DNA of 64,000 nt. It comes from CAYWWM01 sp965198025 (GTDB taxonomy: Bacteria > Acidobacteriota > Terriglobia > 2-12-FULL-54-10). Positions 1 to 7,598 of the stretch are shown here, piece after piece (position 1 is the stretch's first letter; every line of letters starts with the position of its first letter). Position numbers and translations under genes: made by a program. The notes under the pieces were generated by a model. The model saw only the letters and a list, made by a program, of their open reading frames with translations. It did not search any database and was not told the DNA's origin. The stretch spans positions 992,001-1,056,000 of the forward strand of contig OZ240237.1 in the NCBI GenBank assembly GCA_965198025.1, in the 5' to 3' direction.

Positions 1-242
1 GCGCCGGCTCCGGTTTTGTCAAGTCCGCCTTCACGGTTTGCAGCGAGATTTATACCGAAGCCCGGAAGATGGCCTCCGAGCTCGAGGGCAGGCAGGTGAC
101 ATTACGGGTGAACCCGGAGGTCGGCAAGACGCTCAAGGCTCGTGACAACACGATCCTCTCCGACATGGAAGAGATGCTCGGAAGACCAGTGGTGGTTCGC
201 AACGATCCGAGCCTGCACATCGAAAATTTTGCCTTCGAGTAG
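1..242 (+). CDS. rng: Ribonuclease G/E family protein, C-terminal end (partial)
   Basis: The open frame enters from the left edge and ends at the TAG at 240-242, leaving about 79 residues. The visible residues begin GSGFVKSAFTVCSEIYTEAR and later include VNPEVGKTL and DMEEMLGRPVVV. This pattern matches the C-terminal tail of bacterial RNase G/E, which trims 16S rRNA 5' ends and degrades mRNA in the cytoplasm. The S1 domain and catalytic aspartates lie outside the window, so only the family can be assigned. The gene converges with the small membrane protein gene at 457-630. Confidence 0.8.
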   Translation, partial: AGSGFVKSAFTVCSEIYTEARKMASELEGRQVTLRVNPEVGKTLKARDNTILSDMEEMLGRPVVVRNDPSLHIENFAFE

Positions 243-456
243 GAAGCCTTCCTGAACGGAAGCCATTCGAGAGAACCCATGAAGATCCAGGAGGGGCGAA
301 TCGAAGTTGTGGTCTGCCCCTCCGTGCGGGAGCGTGTAACAGGACGTTCGCGTAAGCGTCTGGATATACGCCCGCCGGGTTGTCTGGCTCTTCTATCGGC
401 CCGGACCTGGTTTTTGCCATTCATTGGCTTCTTCTTTGCAGCTTGCCCGAGCGTTG
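243..456. other. Convergent intergenic region without a supported gene
   Basis: This 214 bp lies between the end of the RNase G gene and the end of a minus-strand small membrane protein gene. A 72-codon plus-strand frame starts at 279, but it runs into the opposite gene and has no recognisable family or clear ribosome binding site. A weak imperfect hairpin built on GGAAGCC/GGAAGCC-like words follows the RNase G stop. No clean terminator, tRNA or repeat is seen. Confidence 0.5.
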
Positions 457-630
457 CTAGTGCAGCAGGTACATCACCCACGACGCGCCAAACGTAATCA
501 GAAGAAACAGGCCGAATACCCAGACCCCGTAGAGAAGGCGGGCACTATCCGTGCTCTTGCTGGTGACGCCGAAGACAACGGAGATGCACAAAGCGAAGAG
601 AAACGCGGCGGTGAAATGTGAAACAAACAT
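457..630 (-). CDS. Small hydrophobic membrane protein, unknown function
   Basis: This reads as a 57-residue protein if started at the ATG at 628-630 (MFVSHFTAAFL...). It has two predicted transmembrane stretches (about residues 5-20 and 34-54) separated by a short polar segment (SKSTDSAR). The frame can be extended upstream to 702, but that would overlap the preceding gene and add a charged, unlikely N-terminus. It lies 37 bp downstream of the membrane protein gene at 668-1072 on the same strand, so the two may be co-transcribed. I recognise no family. Confidence 0.55.
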   Translation of the reverse strand: MFVSHFTAAFLFALCISVVFGVTSKSTDSARLLYGVWVFGLFLLITFGASWVMYLLH

Positions 631-667
631 GATTGGTGTTCGTTTTCTGTAACCTTTTGCTGGAGCG

Positions 668-1072
668 TCAATCCTTGTTTCCGACGGCGATATCGTAGGC
701 ATCCAGAACGCAGAGGACGTTCAGGAGTCCGGCTACCAGCAGAAACTTGGTTCCGTAGTCGGCGATGGGGGAAGCCACCACCCCACTCGAGTGCCCCGCC
801 GTCTTCGCCGCCATAAACAACAGACCGGAACACAGATCGCCCAGGAAGCCGAGTGTTTCGACGAAGTTCCCGGGCTGGAACCGGAAAAAGCGGCCTTCCA
901 TAAACAATCCCGTCACGAACATGACGCCCACAGCACCCAGCAGGATAACGCCGCGCCCCCACCGCTTCAGCCAAAAGTGTCCCCCGCCGGGCAACAGCCA
1001 AGCCGCCACCAGGGTTCCCACAGGCAATTCTGCCTTGGCTGGAGGGTTCGATACCGCTTCTTTTGTGGCCAT
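668..1072 (-). CDS. Multi-pass membrane protein (DUF6677-like)
   Basis: This 134-residue protein has about three to four hydrophobic segments. Near the start it carries a GTLVAAWLLPGGGHFWLKRW motif, typical of small TM2-like or DUF6677 membrane proteins known from Acidobacteriota. The C-terminus holds a conserved-looking VLDAYDIA stretch. A GGAAG ribosome binding site sits about 5 bases ahead of the ATG at 1070-1072. It is probably an inner-membrane protein of unknown role and shares a strand with the small membrane gene downstream and the peptidase gene upstream. The DUF assignment is from memory of the family pattern. Confidence 0.7.
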   Translation of the reverse strand: MATKEAVSNPPAKAELPVGTLVAAWLLPGGGHFWLKRWGRGVILLGAVGVMFVTGLFMEGRFFRFQPGNFVETLGFLGDLCSGLLFMAAKTAGHSSGVVASPIADYGTKFLLVAGLLNVLCVLDAYDIAVGNKD

Positions 1073-1101
1073 GATACTTCCTTTGCAGATTCCTGCACAG
1101 C

Positions 1102-2280
1102 TTAGCTGGTGATTATGCGAACGATATCCCGCTGAATCGCACCGGTCACGCGAGCCTCCCTCTTGCCCACGTAGACATTCACTTCACTCCGGACTCCAAA
1201 CTCCGGAAGGTAAATCCCCGGCTCTATCGAAAAGGCCGTGCGCGGGAGGATGGCCCGTTCTTCATGGGTTTCCAAGTCGTCGATGTTAGCGCCGTTTCCG
1301 TGAACGGTTTCTCCAATCGAATGGCCCGTGCGATGCACAAAATAGTCTCCGTATCCGTGCTGTGCAATCAGATCGCGCGCCGCTCGGTCGATCTCCCAAC
1401 CTCGGATGGTCTTTCCCTCCCGGACCGCCTCCTGAACCCGCGCCACCGCCCGGTCGCGTGCCGCCGTCACGATTCCGAACACGCGAAGAATCTCTTCCGG
1501 CGGGCTCTCTCCCAGAAATCCCACCCACGTCACGTCATAGTAGACGGACCCGGGCTGGCGCAGTTTGGCCCATACATCGAGCAGAACGAAGTCTCCGCTT
1601 CGAATCGGCGCCGCCCGATCGCGCTGGGTCTCGTAATGCGCGTTTCCGGAATTCTGATTGGTCGCCACCAGCGGCAGCTCGTCGCTCACCAGATTCTCTT
1701 TCTCGAACTGCTCCAGCAAAAACTGTTGCACAGCGTACTCGTTTGTAACGCCAGCCTGGCTGACGCGGCGGCCAATTTCCTGGAACGTCCGCGCGATGAT
1801 CCCATCGATCCGCCGTCCGGCCTCCAGATGAGCCGCCAGCGCCTCCTCGGTCCACGGAACCTCGAATTGCTGCACCAGATCCGCTGAGCTGACCACGTAG
1901 TTCCCAAAACTGCGGATCAGCTCCACGGTTCCCGCATCCGCCCGCGAGATGTAAGGAATCTGGTTGTCGGGGGAATACTGCATGGCAATCGTGGGGAACG
2001 GCGCGAGCATCTGTTTCAGTTCTGTTCTCAGGACCTCCCAGGCGGCGTATTCCCTTTTCTCTCCCGGAAGAGAATCGAGCTGCGCGTTCTCAATTCGGTG
2101 AACCAATTTCTTCGGCGAACCCTGCGCCGGAATCAGGTAATACCACCGCCGCTTCGCGAGACTATCGGGCGGAAGTCCCAGGATGCGGTAGGCGATCGGA
2201 TCACGGTGGTCGAAATCGTAAAAGAGCCAGCCGTCCAGGCCCTGCTCCCGCAAGGCTTGCTGAATTGCCTCCAAGTGCAT
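1102..2280 (-). CDS. M24 family metallopeptidase (Xaa-Pro aminopeptidase-like)
   Basis: At 392 residues this has the usual length for the family, with an N-terminal creatinase-like domain (about 1-150) followed by the pita-bread M24 domain. Candidate metal ligands are visible in order: Asp in LLDVWAK, Asp in YYDVTWV, His in HRTGHSIGE, Glu in SIEPGIY and Glu in RSEVNVYV. All five are present, so the enzyme should be active. It is expected to remove N-terminal residues before proline or to act on a related substrate in the cytoplasm. The exact substrate cannot be told from sequence. The ORF starts at an ATG close to the family start. Confidence 0.9.
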   Translation of the reverse strand: MHLEAIQQALREQGLDGWLFYDFDHRDPIAYRILGLPPDSLAKRRWYYLIPAQGSPKKLVHRIENAQLDSLPGEKREYAAWEVLRTELKQMLAPFPTIAMQYSPDNQIPYISRADAGTVELIRSFGNYVVSSADLVQQFEVPWTEEALAAHLEAGRRIDGIIARTFQEIGRRVSQAGVTNEYAVQQFLLEQFEKENLVSDELPLVATNQNSGNAHYETQRDRAAPIRSGDFVLLDVWAKLRQPGSVYYDVTWVGFLGESPPEEILRVFGIVTAARDRAVARVQEAVREGKTIRGWEIDRAARDLIAQHGYGDYFVHRTGHSIGETVHGNGANIDDLETHEERAILPRTAFSIEPGIYLPEFGVRSEVNVYVGKREARVTGAIQRDIVRIITS

Positions 2281-2363
2281 CGTGTGCCCGTCCGGGCGAG
2301 TCTTAAGGTCCAGTATATGCAGAAACCTTGCCCCAGTGCACGATTTCTCCGCGCCCTCTCTGT

Positions 2364-2630
2364 CTATACCATGGGCGCCGAGGCGAACCGCAGGAACTCG
2401 TCCTCGCTGATTCCGGCGAGTTCGAACACTTTGTGGCGCGACTTATCCCCGGACACCAGTCGCACGCGCGAAGGAGGTATCCGAAGCCCGCGCGCAAAGA
2501 ACTCGATGCAGGCACGGTTGGCACGGCCGTCAATGGGCGGGGCTGTAAGGAGCAACTTCCACTCCTGCCCCATCCGTTCTGCTAGGGCGTTTCTCTTGGC
2601 CCGTGGTTGCACTCGCACACGCACAATCAT
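2364..2630 (-). CDS. DUF167 (YggU-like) family protein
   Basis: This 88-residue protein contains the family hallmarks VRVQPRAKRNAL near the N-terminus, then APPIDGRANRACIEFFA and SRVRLVSGDKSRHKVF. These form the compact YggU/DUF167 fold, whose biochemical role is unknown. It lies 27 bp downstream of the YggS gene on the same strand. YggS and DUF167 genes are neighbours in many bacteria, which supports co-transcription. The full expected length is present. Confidence 0.9.
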   Translation of the reverse strand: MIVRVRVQPRAKRNALAERMGQEWKLLLTAPPIDGRANRACIEFFARGLRIPPSRVRLVSGDKSRHKVFELAGISEDEFLRFASAPMV

Positions 2631-2657
2631 GCCGATTCAGCGCTCACTGCTCGCCAG

Positions 2658-3353
2658 TCAATTCTCTTTCCTCGGTCCGAACAGCGCCGTTCCGATTCGC
2701 ACAATGGTTGCTCCCTCTTCGACGGCACTCCGGAAGTCACGCGTCATTCCCATGGAGAGTTCTCGTAGATCAGGGAATTCCGGCTGGAGGCGGTCGCGCA
2801 ACTCACGCAGACGCCGAAAGAACGGCCTTGCCCCTTCCGGGTCTTCCGCGTAGGGGGGCATGGTCATTAATCCCCGCAATGTGAGACCAGGAAGCGGAGC
2901 CACAGCGGCGACGAGCTCCCCCAGGCTGGCTTCGGAAACCCCGGTCTTTGTTTCCTCCTCGCCCAGCTTGACCTCAATCAGCACCGAAAGCACCTTGCCC
3001 GATTCGGAGGCGGCCCGGCTCAACCGCCGGGCCAAGCGTTCGCTGTCCACCGTCTCGATCCAGTCGAAGGCCATCGCCGGGCGAACCTTGTTCGATTGCA
3101 GGTGTCCGATCAGATGAAACGCTGCCTCGGGCGCGCGGAGGCGGGAGAGTTTTTGCTGAAATTCCTGCACGCGGTTCTCGCCGAAGTCCCGCAGTCCACA
3201 TCCATATGCGGCCTGCACCGTCTCTGCCGGGAACGTCTTCGTCACCGCCACCAGACGCACCGATGCCGGATCCCGGCCCGACCGGATGGCTGCTTCAGTC
3301 ATTTGCTCCCGCACCTGGGAGACATTTGCTGCAATTGCCGTTGCCAACAGCAT
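2658..3353 (-). CDS. YggS/PLPBP family pyridoxal-phosphate homeostasis protein
   Basis: This is a 231-residue protein when started at the ATG at 3351-3353. A longer frame to 3422 exists but would add an unlikely hydrophobic head and overlap the divergent tmk start. It shows the family signature VRLVAVTKTFP with the PLP-binding lysine, then FGENRVQEFQQKL, FHLIGHLQSNK, and a C-terminal LSMGMTRDF with RIGTALFG. The protein binds pyridoxal phosphate as a single TIM-barrel domain and buffers the PLP pool rather than catalysing racemisation. It is transcribed away from tmk with a short AT-rich gap between them. Confidence 0.92.
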   Translation of the reverse strand: MLLATAIAANVSQVREQMTEAAIRSGRDPASVRLVAVTKTFPAETVQAAYGCGLRDFGENRVQEFQQKLSRLRAPEAAFHLIGHLQSNKVRPAMAFDWIETVDSERLARRLSRAASESGKVLSVLIEVKLGEEETKTGVSEASLGELVAAVAPLPGLTLRGLMTMPPYAEDPEGARPFFRRLRELRDRLQPEFPDLRELSMGMTRDFRSAVEEGATIVRIGTALFGPRKEN

Positions 3354-3403
3354 CTCTATTATTTTACGCGTTGTCTTCCAAGCCAGCGTCCAGAAGGTGA
3401 GAA

Positions 3404-4108
3404 ATGATATCATGGTCTGCAACCCAGTTCGATTCGAGTACCCGTTTGGAGTATCCCGGCAAGCTGATCACATTAGAAGGGCTGGATGGTTCCGGCAAGA
3501 GTACCCAGCTTGCGCTGGAAGCAGAGCGTCTGCGTAACAGCGGATTCCGCGTTGTCACCACCCACGAACCGGGCGGAACCAGTCTCGGACAGCAGGTTCG
3601 GGAGGTGGTGTTGCATGCTGCGCGGGATGGCGTTACACCGATGGCCGAGCTGGCGTTGATGTTTGCCGCACGCGCGCAGCACATTGAGCAGCTCATCCTG
3701 CCGACGCTCCAAGCCGGAGACTTGGTGCTTTGCGACCGCTTCACCGATTCCTCGGTGGCCTACCAGGGCTATGGCCGGGGAGTGCCGCTCGAAGTGATTC
3801 AGGGTCTTGAGCTCTGGCTATGCCGGGGAGTACGGCCGGACCTGACCTTGATTCTGGAGATCGACGCCAATGCGGCCGCGCGTCGCACGGGCAACCGCAA
3901 CCGGGCTACCTCCCAGCCAGCGACTCGCTTCGAGCAGGAGGACGTTGGGTTCTTCGAGCGCGTTCGACACGGCTATGAGGAAATTGCACGCCAAGAGCCG
4001 GCGCGTGTTCTGGTCGTGGACGGGATGGGGACCATTACCGTGGTTCACGAGCGTGTTCGGAAGGCAGTGGACGAGTTCTTAAAGCAGATAGCAGTAAATC
4101 GTCTCTAG
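3404..4108 (+). CDS. tmk: Thymidylate kinase
   Basis: The 234-residue enzyme phosphorylates dTMP to dTDP for DNA synthesis. The P-loop EGLDGSGKST lies near residues 25-34, the DR motif is LCDRFTDSSVAYQG, and the lid region carries RRTGNRNR. HEPGGTSLGQQVR matches the TMK family. The ATG at 3404 is preceded by a GAAGGTGAG ribosome binding site, giving an N-terminal extension of about 19 residues before the core. The next gene, for the polymerase delta' subunit, starts 11 bp downstream, a common tmk-holB arrangement that implies one transcript. Confidence 0.95.
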   Translation: MISWSATQFDSSTRLEYPGKLITLEGLDGSGKSTQLALEAERLRNSGFRVVTTHEPGGTSLGQQVREVVLHAARDGVTPMAELALMFAARAQHIEQLILPTLQAGDLVLCDRFTDSSVAYQGYGRGVPLEVIQGLELWLCRGVRPDLTLILEIDANAAARRTGNRNRATSQPATRFEQEDVGFFERVRHGYEEIARQEPARVLVVDGMGTITVVHERVRKAVDEFLKQIAVNRL

Positions 4109-4119
4109 CAAGAATCCCT

Positions 4120-5208
4120 ATGGGCTTTGATCACTTTGTCGGAAACCGTCCGGCGGTCGATCTGCTGCGAGACATGATGCACCGGGACCGCCTGCCGCAC
4201 GCTCTTCTGTTCTGTGGCCCGGCCGGGGTAGGAAAGTATACGCTGGCTCAGATGCTCGCCAAGTCCTTCCACTGTTTGGAGAGTAAGGGTGACTTTTGCG
4301 AGCAATGCCGTGACTGTGGCGCGATTGCCCTCGCGGATGACCGCTGGGCGGCGGTCGAGCAGGCCGAAGAGGAACGCGAGCGCACCACCAAGCGCCCGAG
4401 GGAAATCCCTTTGGTAGTTCAGAACCACCCGGACGTGGTTCTGCTTCCCCCCAATGGACCATTGCGCCTGTTTCAGATCGAGCAGGGCCGCTACCTCAAG
4501 GAGACGCTTGCATTCGTGCCGTCGGGCGGACGGAAGAAGGTCATTCTCCTGCCGGACGCCGAACGGATGGATGCCGCGGCGGCGAATTCCTTGCTGAAGT
4601 CGCTCGAGGAGCCGCCGCCGCACGCCGTTCTAGTGCTCACCACGTCGAGAGATGCGGCGCTGCTACCCACGATTCGTTCTCGCTGCGCCCCCCTTTGGTT
4701 TGTCCCGTTGCCTAGACAGGAGGTAGCTTCCTTCCTGGAACGAGCGGAGGTCGGAAAGGATGAGAAGGAAAGAAACTTGCGCGCCGCCGTTGCGCAAGGA
4801 TGTCCGGGGCGCGCGTTGCGCCTGGATCTCGAGCATTACCTTTCGGTTCGGGACTCCCTGCTCGTGATTCTAAGGACGGGTGCGGAAAGACGGAATTTCG
4901 AGCAGCTGTTCGCTGAGGCGCAGAAGCTCAGCCGTGCCAAGGAGGGACTTGAAAATTTGCTGGAGGTCTTATATAGTCTTTTGCAAGATATTCTGCATAT
5001 CGGGACGAAAGCCGACGGGGAGCCGCTTCGAAACGTGGACCGGCCGAAGATGTTAATGGAAGCTGCCCGCGCGTTGGACATGGCGAGAGTGGGGCAGGCG
5101 GCAGTTGCGCTGCGAAATATAGAGAAGAATCTCCGTCGTAATGTTCCGGCGCAAGTGTCGCTGGAGGCTTTCGCCATCGGCTTGGGGCCGACTCGCCGCA
5201 CGCCGTGA
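4120..5208 (+). CDS. holB: DNA polymerase III, delta' subunit
   Basis: The 362-residue clamp-loader ATPase subunit has a GPAGVGKYT P-loop near residue 34, followed by a zinc module with CEQCRDCG and an upstream cysteine at about position 51. The sensor region reads LLKSLEEPPPHAVLVLTT, and the SRC arginine-finger motif is IRSRCAPLWF. It helps load the sliding clamp during replication. A charged insertion (about residues 75-95) between the zinc module and the DVVLLPP segment is longer than in E. coli. It is coupled to tmk upstream. Confidence 0.93.
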   Translation: MGFDHFVGNRPAVDLLRDMMHRDRLPHALLFCGPAGVGKYTLAQMLAKSFHCLESKGDFCEQCRDCGAIALADDRWAAVEQAEEERERTTKRPREIPLVVQNHPDVVLLPPNGPLRLFQIEQGRYLKETLAFVPSGGRKKVILLPDAERMDAAAANSLLKSLEEPPPHAVLVLTTSRDAALLPTIRSRCAPLWFVPLPRQEVASFLERAEVGKDEKERNLRAAVAQGCPGRALRLDLEHYLSVRDSLLVILRTGAERRNFEQLFAEAQKLSRAKEGLENLLEVLYSLLQDILHIGTKADGEPLRNVDRPKMLMEAARALDMARVGQAAVALRNIEKNLRRNVPAQVSLEAFAIGLGPTRRTP

Positions 5209-5437
5209 CGAGGTCGTTTGTTGCACTGCCCCGGTGGCTCCGAGCCGAACGATATCGGCAGCCCTGCTGCCCGGCCGGGCAGTAAGGAAATCCGCACGGA
5301 TGGCAGAATACTTCTACGACAGGCGGTAGGGAGCTGGAAAGGTGGAGTGTCGCTCTCCGGCGCCCCCGATTGGAGAATCGAGGGCAAGGCCCGCGGTGAA
5401 AGTTTGAGATGGGAAGTGTGCTTCTAAGGAGAAGAAA
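5209..5437. other. Intergenic region between holB and hfq
   Basis: These 229 bp carry a TTG-started 69-codon frame (5218-5427) rich in Gly, Ser and Arg. It has no recognisable family and I do not call it a gene. The stretch probably holds the hfq promoter or leader: an AAGGAG ribosome binding site lies about 8 bases ahead of the hfq GTG. No strong terminator or known riboswitch is apparent. Confidence 0.4.
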
Positions 5438-5752
5438 GTGAACCGGAAATTGATTCGTCCGTCATTGACGGATCTGAAAGAGCCCATGGGAGGCTCGCGG
5501 GGGACCCAGCAACGCAAGAAGCCCGCGCCTCCAGAGCAGACCAACGCCGAGAACTTTTACTATATCAAACAAATGCAGGCCCGGACTCCGATGGTCGTGG
5601 TGTTGCAGGACGGAGAGCAGATTCATGGCGTAATCGAATGGTATGACCGAAACTGCATTAAGGTCCACCGTCAGAACGGTCCCAACCTGCTGATCTACAA
5701 GTCATCCATCAAGTATCTCTTCAAAGAAAATGAGGGGGATGAAAGGCCATAG
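5438..5752 (+). CDS. hfq: Hfq-like Sm RNA-binding protein
   Basis: The 104-residue protein has a 38-residue basic N-terminal extension, followed by an Sm-fold core. The core reads NFYYIKQMQARTPMVVVLQ, then GEQIHGVIEWYDRNCIKV (Sm1), and ends in LLIYKSSIKYLF (Sm2). Canonical Hfq has YKH in Sm2; here the tyrosine and lysine are kept but the histidine is serine. The protein should form a hexameric RNA chaperone that pairs small RNAs with mRNAs, though RNA preference may differ. It starts with GTG at 5438 after a good AAGGAG site. The Hfq call rests on fold pattern and is fairly secure. Confidence 0.85.
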   Translation: MNRKLIRPSLTDLKEPMGGSRGTQQRKKPAPPEQTNAENFYYIKQMQARTPMVVVLQDGEQIHGVIEWYDRNCIKVHRQNGPNLLIYKSSIKYLFKENEGDERP

Positions 5753-5932
5753 AACAATTCCAGCGGGACGGCAAACCTCTCGCTCCGGATAGCAGCGCAC
5801 CATCGGCCCGCTCCCCGCTAGTGTATTCCATAAGGTTTTTGACCCTTTTCTTTTGTAGCGTGGGATCCAAGAAGCTGTAATGGTCCCCAGGAACGGATCC
5901 GTTTGTAAGAACCCCAAGGGGCGAGGGATTCC

Positions 5933-6427
5933 CTAATCTTGCTGTTCGAGTCGCCGCCGCCGGCGCTGGCCCGCTTCACGATAGCGGCGCTTTTCTTCCG
6001 GCGTTTTCGGGACGGCCGGAGGGATGGTGTGGGGCCTCCCCTGGAGGTCTACGGCGACGAATGTCAAGTATGCCGAACTGGCGTGTTCCCGAACTCCGGT
6101 AAACGGGTTTTCCCGAAAGACTTTCACGCCTACCTCCAGCGACGTACGGAACGTGCGGTTGACCGACGCCTTCAGGATCACTACCTCGCCCACTCGAATC
6201 GGGCAGAGAAAATCCATGTGATCCACCGAGGCGGTCACCACGTAGGACCTGGTGTGGCGGTGTGCGGCCACGGCCCCGGCCAGGTCCACCCAGTGCATGA
6301 TAGCTCCTCCCAGGGCTGTCCCCAGCGGGTTGGCGTCGTTCGGGAGAACGACCTGGCTCATGTCAGTCTGCGAACCCCTAACAGGCTTTCCCGATCGGGC
6401 TTTTCTGGACTTCGTCGCTGCCGGCAT
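5933..6427 (-). CDS. Acyl-CoA thioesterase, hotdog fold (YciA/BACH-like)
   Basis: This is a 164-residue protein from the ATG at 6425-6427; the longer frame to 6505 has no better start. The family signature is visible: QVVLPNDANPLGTALGGAIMHWVDLAGAVAAHRH, then VDHMDFLCPIRVGEVVILKA and FRENPFTGVREHASSAYLTFVAVD. Such enzymes hydrolyse acyl-CoA to free acid and CoA in the cytoplasm. The C-terminus ends in an arginine-rich tail (RRRRR) that is longer than in YciA. It sits tail-to-tail with hfq after a 180 bp gap. Confidence 0.9.
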   Translation of the reverse strand: MPAATKSRKARSGKPVRGSQTDMSQVVLPNDANPLGTALGGAIMHWVDLAGAVAAHRHTRSYVVTASVDHMDFLCPIRVGEVVILKASVNRTFRTSLEVGVKVFRENPFTGVREHASSAYLTFVAVDLQGRPHTIPPAVPKTPEEKRRYREAGQRRRRRLEQQD

Positions 6428-6461
6428 AGTTACCTCGCGAATCGGAACGAGAGAAAATGTG

Positions 6462-7010
6462 TCACCGTTTCCAATACTTGCGTCCGCCTGGACGGCTCGC
6501 AGCACGATATTCCTCGGACTTTCCGTGCGGGATGCTCAGCGACTGCCAGTCGCGCCCGGTGTGGTGCTTCGCGAGCAAAACGATCTGACCAACGTGGTAA
6601 GCCGCGTGCATCATTCCGCGATGAATTGCCTGCAAGGCCGTGCAGGGCTCGCCGCGAATCGTGACGGTCTTGCCGAGGTCCTCGGGTTGGAGGGATTCGA
6701 GAGCGGAGAAGAGGCAGTTCCAGGCCGCTTCCCAGCCTTGCATCAAATCCTCTTTATTATCAGAAGGATGGCTGCGGAACTCGGCTTCGCGGTCGCGGCT
6801 GGGCTTGTCGCCGTCAGAGGTCAGGAAGTCCGACCAGCGGGACCGCAGGTTGCCGGTTAAGTGCTTTATCAACATGGCGATGCTGTTTGATCCTTGATCT
6901 AATACTTCAAACAGCGCTGCATCCGGAACCTGTGCGATGGCTTTCTCGGCCAATTCCTTGTAGCGGCGGGATTCGGTGAGAGCGTTGCGGATAAAGGCAG
7001 AGGAAGACAT
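6462..7010 (-). CDS. DinB-like / DUF1572 four-helix protein
   Basis: This 182-residue protein has the DinB-superfamily helical pattern. It contains SNSIAMLIKHLTGNLRSRW with the first conserved histidine, and a later HRGMMHAAYHVGQIVLLAK with two histidines. These three histidines form the usual divalent-metal site of the superfamily. Members include bacillithiol and mycothiol transferases, but the substrate is unknown here. The gene runs on the minus strand ahead of the thioesterase gene, with 34 bp between the coding frames. Confidence 0.85.
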   Translation of the reverse strand: MSSSAFIRNALTESRRYKELAEKAIAQVPDAALFEVLDQGSNSIAMLIKHLTGNLRSRWSDFLTSDGDKPSRDREAEFRSHPSDNKEDLMQGWEAAWNCLFSALESLQPEDLGKTVTIRGEPCTALQAIHRGMMHAAYHVGQIVLLAKHHTGRDWQSLSIPHGKSEEYRAASRPGGRKYWKR

Positions 7011-7025
7011 GGTTTAGCGGCTTGA

Positions 7026-7075
7026 TGCGGTTCCTTCGGCGTTTGCGGTTCTTGCGGTTCTTTCGGTTCCTTCGG
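7026..7075. repeat. GGTTC-rich degenerate repeat, copy 1
   Basis: This spacer consists of reiterated GCGGTTCTT / TCGGTTCCTT words. A very similar block occurs at 61441-61478, sharing the words CGGTTCTTGCGG and CGGTTCTTTCGGTTCCTTCG in the same orientation. It lies immediately upstream of the DinB-like gene start on the minus strand. It looks like a dispersed intergenic simple-repeat element, and its function is unknown. Confidence 0.55.
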
Positions 7076-7163
7076 AATTCTCGACTGAACAGAATTCATT
7101 GCTATCATACTGGAGGCCGCTTAGAAGGACAAGAAAACGGCCCGTTTTGGAAGGAGGCGCAAA

Positions 7164-7475
7164 TTGGCGACGAATCGGCTGGAAGTTTTGCGGCAACTGG
7201 TGGAGCGAAATCCCAAGGATTCGTTCGCCCTCTACGGGCTGGCGATGGAGTACGCGAACCAGGGGGACAACGACAAAGCGCTCGAACAGTTCCGCACGCT
7301 GACCGAAGTGGACCCGGACTATTCGTATGCGTATTACCATGCCGGGCAGGTTCTGAGCAAGATGGGCAAAATCGAAGATGCGCGCGCGTGGTACCAGAAG
7401 GGAATCGAAGCGACGAGCCGCAATGGCGATGAGCACGCGAGGGGGGAGATCGAAGCGGCGGTGGCCGAGTTGTGA
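7164..7475 (+). CDS. Small tetratricopeptide-repeat protein
   Basis: The 103-residue protein begins at a TTG (7164) preceded by a strong AGGAGG site 7 bases away. It contains about two TPR units: DSFALYGLAMEYANQGDNDKALEQF, then YSYAYYHAGQVLSKMGKIEDARAWYQKGI. Such proteins act as protein-protein adaptors, and no catalytic motif is present. A TATCAT -10-like box with an upstream TGC (TGCTATCAT) lies near 7102-7110 and is a likely promoter. The neighbouring genes on both sides are on the opposite strand, so it is probably monocistronic. Confidence 0.85.
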   Translation: MATNRLEVLRQLVERNPKDSFALYGLAMEYANQGDNDKALEQFRTLTEVDPDYSYAYYHAGQVLSKMGKIEDARAWYQKGIEATSRNGDEHARGEIEAAVAEL

Positions 7476-7506
7476 GCGGCGGGCAGGCAGTGGGGTTCCA
7501 TAGAGC

Positions 7507-7584
7507 AGACTGCTCGCTTCCCTCGACTGCGCTCCCCTCGGCCGATCTCGGAACAAGCGGGACATGCCGCTCGGGATGACACCA
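7507..7584. repeat. Intergenic 'CGGGATGACAC' repeat, copy 1
   Basis: The block contains the words CTCGCTTCCCTCGACTGCG and CTCGGGATGACAC found in related form at 33507-33535 and 37527-37560. On the other strand it reads GTGTCATCCCGAG followed by GCGAAG-type words, a dispersed spacer repeat common in some bacterial phyla. It lies between convergent genes (TPR protein and Kdo hydroxylase). This copy is longer and less regular than the other two. Confidence 0.5.
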
Positions 7585-7598
7585 AAGAGGCGGCGCCT

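Noticed and set aside
279..497. 72-codon plus-strand frame after RNase G
   Set aside because: It overlaps the end of the opposite small membrane gene and has no family match or ribosome binding site.
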